Positions 11,563 to 24,900 of a DNA stretch of 64,000 bases are shown piece by piece. The translations under genes and the position numbers were made by a program. Position 1 is the first letter of the stretch; every line of letters begins with the position of its first letter. The DNA comes from Sapria himalayana (lineage: Eukaryota; Streptophyta; Magnoliopsida; Malpighiales; Rafflesiaceae). Under the pieces are notes generated by a model that was given only the letters and a program-made list of their open reading frames with translations, did not search any database and was not told where the DNA came from. The stretch lies in assembly GCA_029783825.1 (NCBI GenBank), contig JAREIK010008112.1, positions 61,280 to 125,279 of the forward strand. Direction: 5' to 3'.

Positions 11563-14500
11563 ATATGGTATACAGGTTTAATGGATCGATTATTTAAGGG
11601 TTTTCTTGTTTAGGAGTTTAGCAATTTCTGTTTTTAGGCATTTAGTGGTATATAGGTTTTATTTATATAATAAAAATAAAAAATTTTTTTTTGATTTTTT
11701 TTAGATTTTGAAAGGTTATAACCATTAAAAATAAAATAATTTTTAAAATCTTTTGAAATGTGAATACCATGTATAATTATATTAATTTTAATAATTATAT
11801 ATCATATAAATTCAATATAAATAATTTTAATGATAGATATTATAATAATGATCAAAAATTAAATTAATAAACTATTATTAATAATATAAATATTAATTAA
11901 AATATATTTAGATAACACAAAATGATTAAAAATAAAATAAAAAGATATTACTAAATAATAATATTTAATTTTTAATTTTTTCCATATATTTATAAGCTTA
12001 TATTTTTTTATGATTAAAAATAAATTATATAAATAATATATGTCTCACTCGAAATTTATTTTGTAATTAATTTTTATAAAAAATTAAAATATGAATAATA
12101 AAAATGAATATTTAAAATAAAAATAAATAGAAATAAAAATGAGATTTATTATTTATTAAGTAGTATACAGCTATTACAAGGTTTATGTATTTAGGGGTTT
12201 CGTGTTTTATGAGCTACTGATTTAAGTAAGTAAACATTTAGTGATCGATAGGTTTTATTTAAAAAAGGAATAACAAAAAATTTATTTTTTTTATTCTTTC
12301 TCATTTTTTAAGATTATAACCTTTGAAAATATAATAATTTTTAAATTTTTTTCAAAAGTGAATACAATATTTATTTATAATAATCATGATAATTATATAT
12401 CATATAAATTCAATATAAACAATTTTATTGATAGATATTCTAATAATTATCAAAAAATAAATTAAAAATATATTATGAATAAGATTGATATTATTTAAAA
12501 TATAATATCAAAACCTAAAATGATTCAAGAGCAAAGATAAATATATAACTTAATAATAATTATATGTTTTAAAATTTTTATTCTTTTTATAAGCTTATCA
12601 ATTTTTGATAAAAAATTATTTTTTGAAATTATATTTTTAACTCATAATTTATTTTATAATTAATATATATATATATATATATATTAATAAAAAACATAAC
12701 AATCAAAATAAATTTTTTAAATTATAATGAAAACAAATAGAAATGAGATTTATTAATTATTATTTAGGGTATAACGGTTTAAAAGATTATCTATATAGGG
12801 GTATCAGGATTTTGTAGTATAGTGATTTAAGTGTTTAGACATTTAGTGTTTTATAGGTTTTATTTAAACATTGAAATAACAAAAAAAAATATTTTTTTTT
12901 ATTTTTTCACATGTTCAAAGGTTATAATCTTTGAAAATAAAAAAAATTAAATCTTTTTTCAAAAGTGAATACAATATTTTGTTATAATAATTATTAAATT
13001 TATATATCATATAAATTCAACAAAAAATTTTTATTGATAAATATTCTAAGAATTTTTAAAAAAATAATCTATTATTAATAAGTTAGATATCAATTAAAAT
13101 ATAATTATAAATCATAAAATGATTCTGAAACAAAGCAAAATATATTACTTTATAATATTTTTTTGTTTTTAATTTTTTTCTTCTTTTATTAAGTTTATAT
13201 TTTTTTTTGTTAAAAAATAATTTATATAAATATATTTGTATTACTTATAATTTATTTTATAATTAATATTTATATAAAAATAAACAAATAAATAATTAAA
13301 ATGAATATTTAAAATTATAATGAAAAAAATAAAAATGAGATTTATTATTTATTAATTATTATTTAGCATACATGTTTAAAAAATTTATCTATTAAGGTTT
13401 TTCAAGATTTAGAAGTTATTGATTTAAGTATTAGGCATTTAATGGTTTATAAGTTTTATTTAAACAATTATATAACAAAAAAAATATTTTTGTTATTTTT
13501 TCTCAATTTTGAATGTCTTAAACTTTGAAAATCATAAATCTCAAAAAATTTAGTTATGAATACTATATTTTGAGATTTATGATTTTTTATTAATGTACAC
13601 CAGTTTAATAGTTTAAGTATTTAAAAAATTTGTCGTTTAGCAGTTTAGCGATTTATGTTTTTAGGCATTTAGTGGTTTATAGGTTATATTTAAACAATAA
13701 AATAACAAAAAAAAATTGTAATTTTTTCTCATTTTCTTGAGTTATAACCTTTGAAAATATAATAATATTTAAAATTTTTTGAAATGTGAATACAATATTT
13801 AGTTATTTTAATATTAATAATTATATATCATTTAAAGTCAATATAAACAATTTTTTTGATAGATAATATAATAATGATCAAATTTAAATTAATAAACTAT
13901 TAATACAAAGATGATATTAATTAAAAAATATTTACAAAACCCAAATTAAAATATATATGTCGCTCTCATAATTTAATTTGTAATAAATATTTCTATAAAA
14001 ATAAACTAATAAATAATTAAAATTAATATTTAAAATTATAAAAAATAGAAATAAAAATTAGATTTATTAATTATTAAGTAGTATATAGCGGTTTAATGGT
14101 TTATGTATTCAGGCATTATGAGGTTTAGAAGTTTACTGATTTAACTGTGTATGCATTTAGTTGTTTATAGGTTTTATTAAATAAATAAAATAATAAAAAA
14201 TTAATTTTATTATTTTTTTGATATTTTCAAAGGTTATAACCTTTGAAATTATAATAATTTTTAAATTTTTTTAAAATGTGAATACAATATATAGTTATAA
14301 TAATCATTATATTTATATATCATATAAATTCAATATAAAAAATTATAATGATAAATATTCTAATAATGATCATAAAATAAATTAATAATCTATTATTAAT
14401 AAGATAGATATCAATTAAAATATAATTACAAAACCTAAAATGATTCAGAAGAAAAGAAAAATATATTACTATATAATAATTTTTTGTTTTGAAATTTTTT

Positions 14501-17500
14501 TTTCTTTGAAAAATTTTGGCAATAATTTTTCGATGAAAAATAATTTTTATAAATTATATTTGTCTAACTCAATTTATTTTGTAATTAATATTTATATATA
14601 AATAAGCAAATAAATAATTAAAATGAATATTTAAATTTATAATAAAAAAGATGAGATTTATTATTTATTATTTAGGGATACCTGTTTAATTTAAATTAGA
14701 TCTGTCTCACTAATAATTTATTTTGTAATTAATATTTCTATAAAATAAATTGAGAAATAATAAAAATAAAAATTTAAAATTATACTGAATAAAAATTAAA
14801 TTGAGATTTATGATTTATTATTAATGTATACTAGTTTAATGATTTAAGTATTTATAGGTTTTGTTGTTAGAAGTTTAGCGATTTATGTTTTTAGGCTTTT
14901 AGTGGTTTATAGGTTTTATTTAAATAAATAAAAAAACAAAAAAAAATTTTATAATTTTTTATCATTTTCATAGGTTATAACATTTGAAAAAATAATAATA
15001 TTTAAAATTTTTTGAAATGTTAATTCAATATTTTGTAATAATAATATTAATAATTATATATCATATAAATTTAATATAAATAATTTTATTGATAGATATT
15101 ATAATAATGATCAAAAATTAAATTTATAAACTATTAATATTAATATAGATATTAATTAAAAAATATTTACAAAACCCAAATTGATTCAAAATTAAACTAA
15201 CTTATATTACTAGATAATCATTTATTATTTTTAAATTTTTACTTCTTTTATAAGCGTATATTTTTATTAGATATATAATATATTACTATATAATAATTTT
15301 TTGTTTTAAAATTTTTTTTTCTTTTAAAAAGTTTATCTATAATTTTTTGATTAAAAATAATTTATATAAATTAAATTTGTATAAATCAATTTATTTTGTA
15401 ATTAATATTTATATATAAATAAACAAATATATAATTAAATTGAATATTTAAAATTATAATAAAAAATGAGATTTATTATTTATTATTTAGGGATAGCGGT
15501 TTAATTTAAATTAAATCTGTCTCACTAATAATTTATTTTGTAATTAATATTTCTATAAAAATAAATTGATAAATAATTAAAATAAAAATTTAAATTTATA
15601 CTAAATAAAAATTAAAATGAGATTTATGAATTATTATTAATGTATACCAGTTTAATATTTTAAGTATTTAGAGGTTTTGCCGTTTATGACTTTAGCGATT
15701 TATGATTTTAGGCATTTAGTGGTTTATAGGTTTTGTTTAAACAATGAAATAACAAAAAAATAATTTTGGATATTTTTTCACATTTTCAAATGTTATAACC
15801 ATTGACAATATAATAATTTTAAAATTATTTAAAAATGTGAATACAATATTTAGTAATAATAATCATTATTAATATATAAAATATAAAGTAAATATAAACA
15901 ATTTTATACATAGATATGATATCGATTATCAAAAAATAAATTAATATGTTATTATTATTATGATGGATATAAATTAAAAAATAATTGCAAAACCTAAAAT
16001 TATTCAAAATCCAAGTAAAATTTATTACTAAATAATAATTTTTGTTTTTTAGTTTTTGCTTCATTTTATAAGCTTATATTTTTTTTTGATTAAGAATAAA
16101 TTATTTAAATTATATTTTTATCACTCATAATTTATTTTGTAATTAATATTTTAATAAATTATTATTAAGGTTTACGAGTTTAAAGGTTTAAGTATTTATG
16201 GGCTTTTGTGTTTAAAAGATTAGATGTTTAAGTGTTTATGCATTTAGTGGTTTATAAGTTTTATTTAAACAATAATATAGCAAAAAAAATTATTTTTAAT
16301 ATTTTTTCTAATTTTTGAAGATTATATCCTTTGAAAATATAATAATTTTTAAATTTTTTTCAAATGTCAATATAATATTTATTTATAATAATCTTCATAA
16401 TTAAAATTCATTTAAATTCAATATAAATAATTATATTGCTATATATTAGAATTATGATCAAAAAATAAATTAATAATCTAATATTAATAAAATAGTTATT
16501 ATTTAAAAAGTATTTGCAAAATCTAAATTTATTCAAATCAAAGTAAAATATATTACTAAATAAAAATTTTTTTTAATCTTTTCCTTTTTTTATAACTTTA
16601 TATTTTTGTTATTAAAAATAAATTATTTAAATTATATTTGTCTCACTCATAATTTATTTTGCAATTTTAATTCTATAATAATAAACTACTAAATAATTAA
16701 AACGAATATTTAAAATTATAATGAATACAAATAAAATTGAGATTTATTATTTATTATTCAGGATATACAGGTTTAATGGTTTAAGTATTTAGGTGTTTTG
16801 TGGTTTAGGAGTTTAGTGGTTTAATTGTTTAGACCTTTAGTGATTTATAGTTTTTTTAAAGAAACAAAAACAAAAAATTTAATTTTTTGTTTTTTTTTTA
16901 ATTTTTGATGGTTGTAACCTTTGAAAATATAATAATATTTAATTTTTTTTAATGTGGATATAATATTTAGTGATAATAATCTTAATAATTATATATAATA
17001 TAAACATAATATAAATAATTTATTGATAGATATTATAATAATGATTAATAAATAATTTAATAAACTTGTATTTATAAGAATGATATAAACTAAAATATAA
17101 TTATAAAATCTAAAATGATTCAAAATCAAAATAAGATATATTATTAAATAATAATTTTTTATTTTTAAAATTTTTCCTCTTTTTATGAAAATTTTTTTTG
17201 ATCAAAAATAAATTATTTAAATTATATATGCCGCACTAATAATTTATTTTTTAATTAATATTTCTATAAAAATAAACTGATAAATAATTAAAATGAATAT
17301 TTAAAATTATAATGAATACTAATAAAACTGAGATTTATGATTTATTATTTAGACTATACAAATTAAATCTTTTAAGTATTTATGGGTTTCGGGTTTTAAG
17401 AGTTTGATCATTTTAGTATTTAGTCATTTAGTGGTTTATAGGTTTTATATAAAAAATAAAATAACAAAAAAATTATTTTTGTAATTTTTTCTCATTTTTG

Positions 17501-20465
17501 AAGGTTACAACCTTTGAAAATATATTAATTTTTAATTTTTTTTTTGAAAAGTGAATACAATATCAAGTTATAATAAGCATAATAATTATATATCATATAA
17601 ATTCAATATAAACTTTTTTATTGATATTTATTATAATAATGATCATAAAAAAGTAATAACCTATTATTAATAAGATAAATATTGTTTAGAATATTTTTGC
17701 AAAACCTAAAATGACTCAAATTCAAAGTGAAATATTTTACAAAATATTAATTTTAACTTTTTAAATTTTTGTATCCATTTATAAGCCTATATATTTTTTG
17801 ATGAAAAATAAATTATTTAAATTATATTTGTCTCACTATTAATTTATTTTTTAATTTGTATTTCTATAAAATTAAACTAATAAATAATTAAAATATATAT
17901 TTAAAATTATAATAAATACTAATAAAAATTAGATTTAGGATTTATTATTTAGGGTATAACTATTTAATTGTTTTAGTATTTTGTGGTTTCGGGTTAAAGA
18001 GTTTATTGATTTATATGTTTAAACATTTTGGTGTTTATAGGTTTTATTTAATCAATGAAATAACACAAAAATTATTTTTATGAATTTTCGTGATTTTCAA
18101 AGGTTATAACTTTTAAAAATATAATAATTTTTTAATAGTTCTAAAATATGAATACAATACTTAGTTATATAAATCTTAATAATTATATTTGTTGTAGATT
18201 AAATATAAAAAAATGTATTAATATATATTATAATATTGATCAAAAAAGAAATTAATAAACTATTATTAATAAGATAGATATTAATTAAAATATATTTGAA
18301 GAACCATAAATAATTCAAAATCAAAGTAAATTATTTTACTAAATAAAGTTTTAAAATTTTGAAATTTTGTTTATTTTTATAAGCTTATTTTTTTCATAAA
18401 AAATAAATTATTTAAATTATATCTATCTCACTCATTATTTATTTTGTAATTAATATTTCTATAAAAATAAACTAACAAATAATTAAAATGAATATTTAAA
18501 ATTATAATGAATACAAATAAAAATGAGATTTATTATTTATTATTTATTATTTATGTTATATAGGTTTAATGGTTTAAGTATTTAGGGGGTTTTGGAGTTT
18601 AAATGTCTAGAGATTTAAATGTTTGGCATTTAGTGGTTTATAAGTTTTATTTAAATAATAAAATAATAAAAAAAAATTTTGTGATTTTTTATCATTTTTG
18701 AAGGTTTAAACCTTTGAAAATATAATAATTTTTAAATTATTTTCAAATGTAAATATAATATTTAGTTATAATAACTTAATAATTATAAGACATTTTAATT
18801 GAATATAAGTAATTTTATTGTTCGATATTATAAAAATGATCAAATAATTAATTAATAAACTATTATTAATAAGATTTATCGCAACTTAAAATATAATTGC
18901 AAAACTTATATATAATGATTCAAAATCTAAGTAAAATATATTACTAAATAATAATTTTTTATTTTTAAATTTTTACTTCTTTATATAAGCTTATTTTTTT
19001 TTGATTAAAAATAAATTATTAAAATTATATGTCTCACTCATTATTTATTTTGTGATTGATATTTCTTTAAAAAATAAACTAATAAATAATTAAAATGAAT
19101 ATTTAAAATTATAAAGAATACAAATTAAAATGAGATTTATGATTTATTATATAGGTTATACTGGTTTAATGGTTTGATTATTTAGGAGTTTTATCATTTA
19201 AAAGTTTAGAAATTTTTGTTTTTAGGAATTTAGTGGTTTATAGGTTTTATTTATATAATAAAAATTTAAAATTCTATTTTTGTTTTTTTCTAATTTTCAA
19301 TGGTTATAACCTTTGAAAATAAAATAATTTTTAAAATTTTTTTAAATGTGAATTCCATGTATAATTATATTAATCTTAATAATTATATATCATATAAATT
19401 CATTATAAATAATTTTAATGATATATATTATAATAATGATCAAAAATTAAATTAATAAACTTTTATAAATAATTTAAATATTAATTAAAATATATTTACA
19501 TAACACAAAATGATTCAAAATCAAATCAAAATATATTACTAAATATTAATATTTAATTTTTAAAATTTTCTTTTTTTTTATTAGCTTAATTTTTTTTTAT
19601 TAAAATAAATTATTTCAATAATATTTGTCTCACTCGAAATTTTTTTTGTAATTAATTGTTCTAAAAAATTAAACTATAAATAATTAAAATGAATATTTAA
19701 AATTATAATAAATAAAAATAAAAATGATATTTATTATTTATTACGTAGTATATAGCTGTTAAAAGGTTTATGTATTTAGGGGTTTCGGGATTTATGAGCT
19801 TACTGATTTAAGTAAGTAAGCATTTAATGTTCTATAGGTTTTATTTAAAAAATAAAATAAAAAAAAATTATTTTTATTATTTTTTTTTCATTTTTTATAG
19901 TTATAACCTTTGAAAATATAATAATTTTTAAATTTTTTTTAATAGTGAATTCAATATTTAGTTATAAAAATCATTATATTTATATATCATATAAATTCAA
20001 TATAAACTATTTTATTGATAAATATTCTAATAATGATCAAAAAATAAAATAATAATCTATTATTAATAAGATAGATATTAATTATAATATAATTATAAAA
20101 TCTAAAATGATTCAGAAGCAAAGCAAAATATATTACTATATAATAATTTTTTGTTTTGAAATTTTTTTTTCTTTTAAAAAGTTTATATATATTATTTTGA
20201 TAAAAAATAATTTATATAAATTATATTTGTGTAACTCAATTTATTGTAATTAATATTTATATAAAAATAAACAAATAAATAATTAAATTTGAATATTTAA
20301 AATTAAAATGAAAAAAATGAGATTTATTTTTTATTATTTAGGATATACCAGTTAAATTTAAATTAGATCTGTCTCACTAAAAATTTATTTTGTAATTAAT
20401 ATTTCTATAAAAATAAACTGATAAATAATTAAAATAAAAATTAAAATTATACTGAATAATTAAAA
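11563..20465 (+). repeat. Satellite array, + orientation
   Basis: Unit palindromes lie near 11714, 12312, 12920, 13513 (decayed), 13740, 14232, 14973, 15791, 16320, 16910, 17503, 18102, 18703, 19302 and 19899. Spacing is mostly 590-608 bp, with deviating units of 227, 492, 741, 818 and 529 bp around 13.5-16.3 kb. From 18356 the sequence repeats the start of the window. The order 15791-17503 recurs at 59290-61008. There is a TA dinucleotide run near 12665-12684 and a short hairpin at 13528-13586. No gene is visible; a 79-codon minus-strand frame at 15825-16064 is AT-rich noise. Confidence 0.92.
13528..13586. repeat. 19-bp perfect inverted repeat with 21-nt loop
   Basis: The left arm 13528-13546 is the exact reverse complement of the right arm 13568-13586 (core GAGATTTATGAT). 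The right arm is normal satellite lead sequence. The left arm replaces the AT-rich sequence that normally follows a palindrome, so it looks like a local template-switch copy of the nearby lead in inverse orientation. Confidence 0.85.
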
Positions 20466-21082
20466 TAATTTATTTTGTTCCTCTCTCACCTCTAAAATGA
20501 TTGCTAAATCTCTAACCAAAATAATAGGTGCTTTTACTTTATCTCTATTATGTCTCATCATATTTGATGTTGAATCACTAGGCTATCAAAAGTAATTTGA
20601 CTCATGTACGCTAACAGACTAAACCAAAGTTGTACCGCTATGTGTTGAAATAGCTAGTTGTTGAGGATGCTATTTATATTGATTATTGTAATTTCTTCTA
20701 AAATATCTATTATGCACACACTCAAAACAATTTTTTTAAAACATAGTTCAATTCTAAAAAAATAACCACCTTGTAGCCTATTAGAACAAACTAGCCCCGG
20801 GGCAAATTGAGTAGGGCAAGAAGTATGGGCTCTCTTTCAATCAAGAATCAAAAAATTTATTTTATTGGCAGGTCTAAGCCTTTTTTTATATCCTCGTGGA
20901 TATGAAACGTATCATTTATTTCTTTTTATATTAAATGAGTTATGTATACAAGCTCACAATACCCAAAAAGGTGTAAATGAATCATATTCAAATGTATAAA
21001 AGGTTTTAATCATTGCTCAAAATATTAGTCTGGCATATTGACACTTGAGCTCACAAATCAAAGGAAAAAGTCATAGTGATAA

Positions 21083-21515
21083 TTCCAATCCCAAGAATTT
21101 TAGCTATAGAAAGTTATAAAGAGTAGTACTCTAGCTTTAATTATTTCTAGGGTAATGACTTTTGCTCTTAAGGAATGTCCAAAGTTACAATCATTCCTAG
21201 TGCAATGACTTTGCAATATAAAGATAAAATGCACAAGCTATGGTCATATCCAATACTGTGACCCAATATTATAGTGATTAAATATGTATTCATGATCATT
21301 CTTAGCGCCATCACAATATGTTCAACAGAGAGACACAAGTTATGGCATATTCTCATCGATATGATTTTGTGTTCTAGAGACAAAATACACAATCATGACC
21401 ATTACTAATGCTACAATAATCTAAAGCAAGAAAGAGACTGAATCCATAACTCACCCCTTGAGTCATGACTTTGTGTTACATAAACAAAGAGATAATTCTG
21501 TGACATTCCTAAAAG
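21083..21515 (+). repeat. Imperfect ~104-bp tandem repeat in insert B
   Basis: CATTCCTAGTGC-like unit starts at 21192, 21297, 21400 and 21504 (spacing 105, 103, 104), with a weaker one near 21083. The spacing matches copy A exactly, so this is inherited structure. Confidence 0.6.
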
Positions 21516-21577
21516 TTGTGAATTTTAATTTAAATTTAACACTTAATCATTTGATTATAAAAGTGCAAAGCATGATA

Positions 21578-21652
21578 TTTAGGATTAGGGTTTATGGATT
21601 AGGGTTATAGTTTATGGTTTAAGGTTTAGAATTTAAAGTTTAGGGTTTATAG
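21578..21652 (+). repeat. Degenerate telomere-like 7-bp tract in insert B
   Basis: TTTATGG, TTTAAGG, TTTAGAA, TTTAAAG, TTTAGGG and TTTATAG follow each other in exact 7-bp register from 21611. Less regular TTTAGGA/ATTAGGG units precede them from 21578. The first part is what copy A has lost. Confidence 0.7.
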
Positions 21653-22939
21653 TTTTTTTTTGTTTTTTTGGAAAACACACACTTTATTTATCATTTAGGC
21701 ACACAACTTATAAGAGACTAAAAAGCTGACTAATTTAGGCCAGCCCACCAAATCCTATGCACATTAATGATTCTATGCATAAAATACATAAAAAAACATA
21801 ATTCCTAATAATTCCAAGCGTACGAATACAACTAAAATCACTTGGCATTCCCGGACTTCAGAGTTGGCATTGTGTGATTATGTGCCCTGCGTCCTTTCCA
21901 TTCAGATTTGTCCAACCCTTTTGGAGGAATTTGAATGATGCACCATTTTAAAACTATGCAAATATATATTATGCATGTGTGTGACATGCAGCATCAAGCG
22001 TTTGGCTATGTCATTGTTATGCAATGGAATACATGTAAAACTGAATACCCATAAATCAACAAGTCCACATCTACGGCACTTTTTCAATTCATTATCACCT
22101 ATGAATTCCACATTTCTTTTGCTCCAATGATCCTCAAAAGAGTATCTCATGGGTTAGAATGCTTCCTCCTCGAGCTCCAAGAAGTGGCTGTATGTTGTAC
22201 CGAAAAAATATCAAAAAATATGCATGCATCAGTGTGCATGTGTGATTAGGTCCATCTCATAGTCTAATTATCTACGCATACAACCAAGCTAGAATACAAG
22301 TAAAATTACAAAATGCTATAAAGATGGGTCTTCTGCTCCCGAAATTGTATCGCCTAATGTGTATTTACAAAATGCATTAGTCGGCCCCACATAGAGATAC
22401 TCATGGGTCCAGTTGCCCTCATTGCATGCTACATAGAGAACAGACAAGATTGTTTGTGTATGTATGTCATGATCCATCTCTACAAGTACATGGTGCATAC
22501 AAAGTCCAAAATACAAATAAGACTACAAACATAAACTACAAGTTTGAATCTTTCGCTTCCGTGTGGCTAATACGTACTCCATTACTTACTGGCCCTGCTT
22601 GGTGATTCTTAGGATTTTTCCGGCTCTCCAATTAATCATAAATTACCCACTACTCCTATTGGGCGACGGTTGGGTGGCCCTCTATGCTGCCTGATATGGC
22701 TAGTGAGACCCACTCCTAGCTATTCCTGGGTTTACTCCCCACCACTTTGCTTGGTATCGTCAGTTGTCTGAATGTTAACATCTCGGCTTGCTAGTTGGGC
22801 CCTCTACAAGCTAGTGGCACATACTTATGGGTGCTTCCAGGACGTGCTGGCTCATCTAAATGCTACACCAAGATGGATAAGAATATGTGCACGAGTGTAC
22901 TGTGGTCCGTCGCCATGTGTGTGTGGTGCAGCAGTATCA

Positions 22940-24895
22940 GGGTTTAGGAGTTTAGTAATTTAAGTATTTAGGTATTTTGTGGTTTATAGGTTTTATTTAA
23001 ATAATTAAATAACAAAAAAAATATTTTTATGATTTTTTCTCATTTTTAAGGTTATAACCGTTGAAAATATTATAATTTTTAATTTTTTTTTCAAATGTTA
23101 ATACAATATTTAATTATAATAATCATAAAAATTAAATATCATGTAAATTCAATATAAATAATTTTTTTGATCGATATTATAATACTGATCATATAATAGA
23201 TTTAAAAACTAGTATTAATAGGATAAATATTAATTAAAATATATTTGCAAAACTTAAAACAATTCAAAATCAAATTAAAATATATTACTAAATAAAAATT
23301 TTTTATTTTTAAATTTTTGATTCTTATTATAAGCTTATAAATTTTTTTGATGAAGATAAATTATTTAAATTATATTTGTCTCATTCATAATTTTATTTTG
23401 CAATTAATATTTCTATAAAAATAAACTAATAAATAATTAAAATGAATTTTGAAATTATAATGAATACAAATAAAAATGATATTTATGATTAATTATTTAG
23501 GGTATACCATTATAATGGTTTAAGTATTTAAAAGTTTAAGAGTCTAGTGATTTAAGTGTTTAGGGCATTTAGTAATTTATATGTTTTATTTAAATAATGA
23601 AATAACAAGAAAATTATTTTTCTAATTTTTTTTCAATTATGAAGGTTATAACCTTTATAAATATAATAATTTTTTAATTTTTTTCAAATGTGAATACAAT
23701 ATTTAGTGATAATAAACTTAATAATTATATATCATGTAAATTAAAAATAAACAATTTTATTGATAAATATTAATAAACAAAATATAAAAATAAATATAAT
23801 AATGATCAAAAAATAAATTAATAAATTATTATTTATTGATAGATATTTATATATTATTTATAAATACTTGAACCTTTAAAGATGGTTTAAATGTTTAAGT
23901 ATTTAAGGGTTTTTGGGTTTTGGGGTTTAAGAGTTTAATGATTTAAGCGTTTAGGCATTTAGAAGTTTATAGGTTTTATATAAACAATAAAATAACAAAA
24001 AATTTATTTTTGTGATTTTATCTCATTTTCAAAGATGATAAACTTTAAAAATATAATAATTTTTAAATTATTTTCAAATGTAAATTTAATATTTAGTTAT
24101 AAAAATCTTAATAATTATATATCATGTAAATTCAATATAAACAATTTTATTGATAAATATTCTAATAATGATCAAAAAATAAATTAATAATCTATTATTA
24201 ATAAGATAGATATCAATTAAAATAGAATTACAAAACCTAAAATGATTCAGCAGAAATGCAAAATATATTAATATAAAATAATTTCTTGTTTTGAAAATTT
24301 TTTTTCTTTTAAAAAGTTTATCTATAATTTTTTGATTAAAAATATTTTATATAAATTATTTTTGTCTAGCTCAATTTATTTTGTAATTAATATTTATATA
24401 TAAATAAACAAATATATAATTAAAATGAATATTTAAAATTATAATAAAAAAAATGAGATTTATTAATTATTATTTAGGGATGCTGTTTTAATTTAAATTA
24501 GATCCGTCTCACTAATAATTTATTTTGTAATTAATATTTCTATAAAAATAAACTGATAAATAATTAAAATAAAAATTTAAAATTATACTAAATAAAAATT
24601 AAAATTAGATTTATGATTTATTATTAATCTTTACTAGTATAATGGAATAAGTATTTAGAGGTTTCGTCGTTTATGAGTTTAACAATTTATGTTTTAGGCA
24701 TTTAGTTGTTTATAGGTTTTATTTAAACATTGAAATAACAAAAAAAAAATTTTAATATTTTTTCACATTTTCAAATGTCATAACCTTTGAAAATATAATA
24801 ATTTTAAATTTTTTTAAAAATGTGAATACAATATTTAGTAATAATAATCATTATAATTATATATAATATAAACTAAATATAAACAATTTTATTGA
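22940..24895 (+). repeat. Satellite array, + orientation, ending at an inversion junction
   Basis: Palindromes at 23050, 23644, 24034 (decayed) and 24776, spacing 594, 390, 742. This repeats the order and spacing of 4599-6319, offset by about 18,452 bp. The array then switches strand at about 24895. No gene is visible. Confidence 0.92.
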
Positions 24896-24900
24896 TTTTA
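24890..24900. other. Satellite orientation switch (+ to -)
   Basis: The + unit runs as far as its TTTATTGAT motif, then the sequence continues directly as the reverse complement of a satellite lead (ATTACAAAATAAATTATGAG at about 24931). The two halves come from different positions of the monomer, so this is a recombination breakpoint and not a simple head-to-head unit. Confidence 0.85.

Larger units (their letters stand above)
20466..22939 (+). mobile_element. Unclassified 2.5-kb insert, copy B
   Basis: Same element as 2101-4487, at the same position in the satellite and in the same orientation. Collinear positions are offset by about 18,366 bp in its first part and about 18,443 bp after the heptamer tract, because copy A has lost about 77 bp. 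The flanking satellite is also duplicated, so this copy arose by higher-order duplication and not by independent insertion. No transposase, reverse transcriptase or other known domain is visible. Short frames inside (for example minus 21902-22150, 82 codons) are discussed under findings; I do not call them genes. Confidence 0.6.

Noticed and set aside
22772..22963. 63-codon plus-strand frame at the right end of insert B
   Set aside because: It ends in satellite, has no counterpart of the same length in the other copies and no known family.
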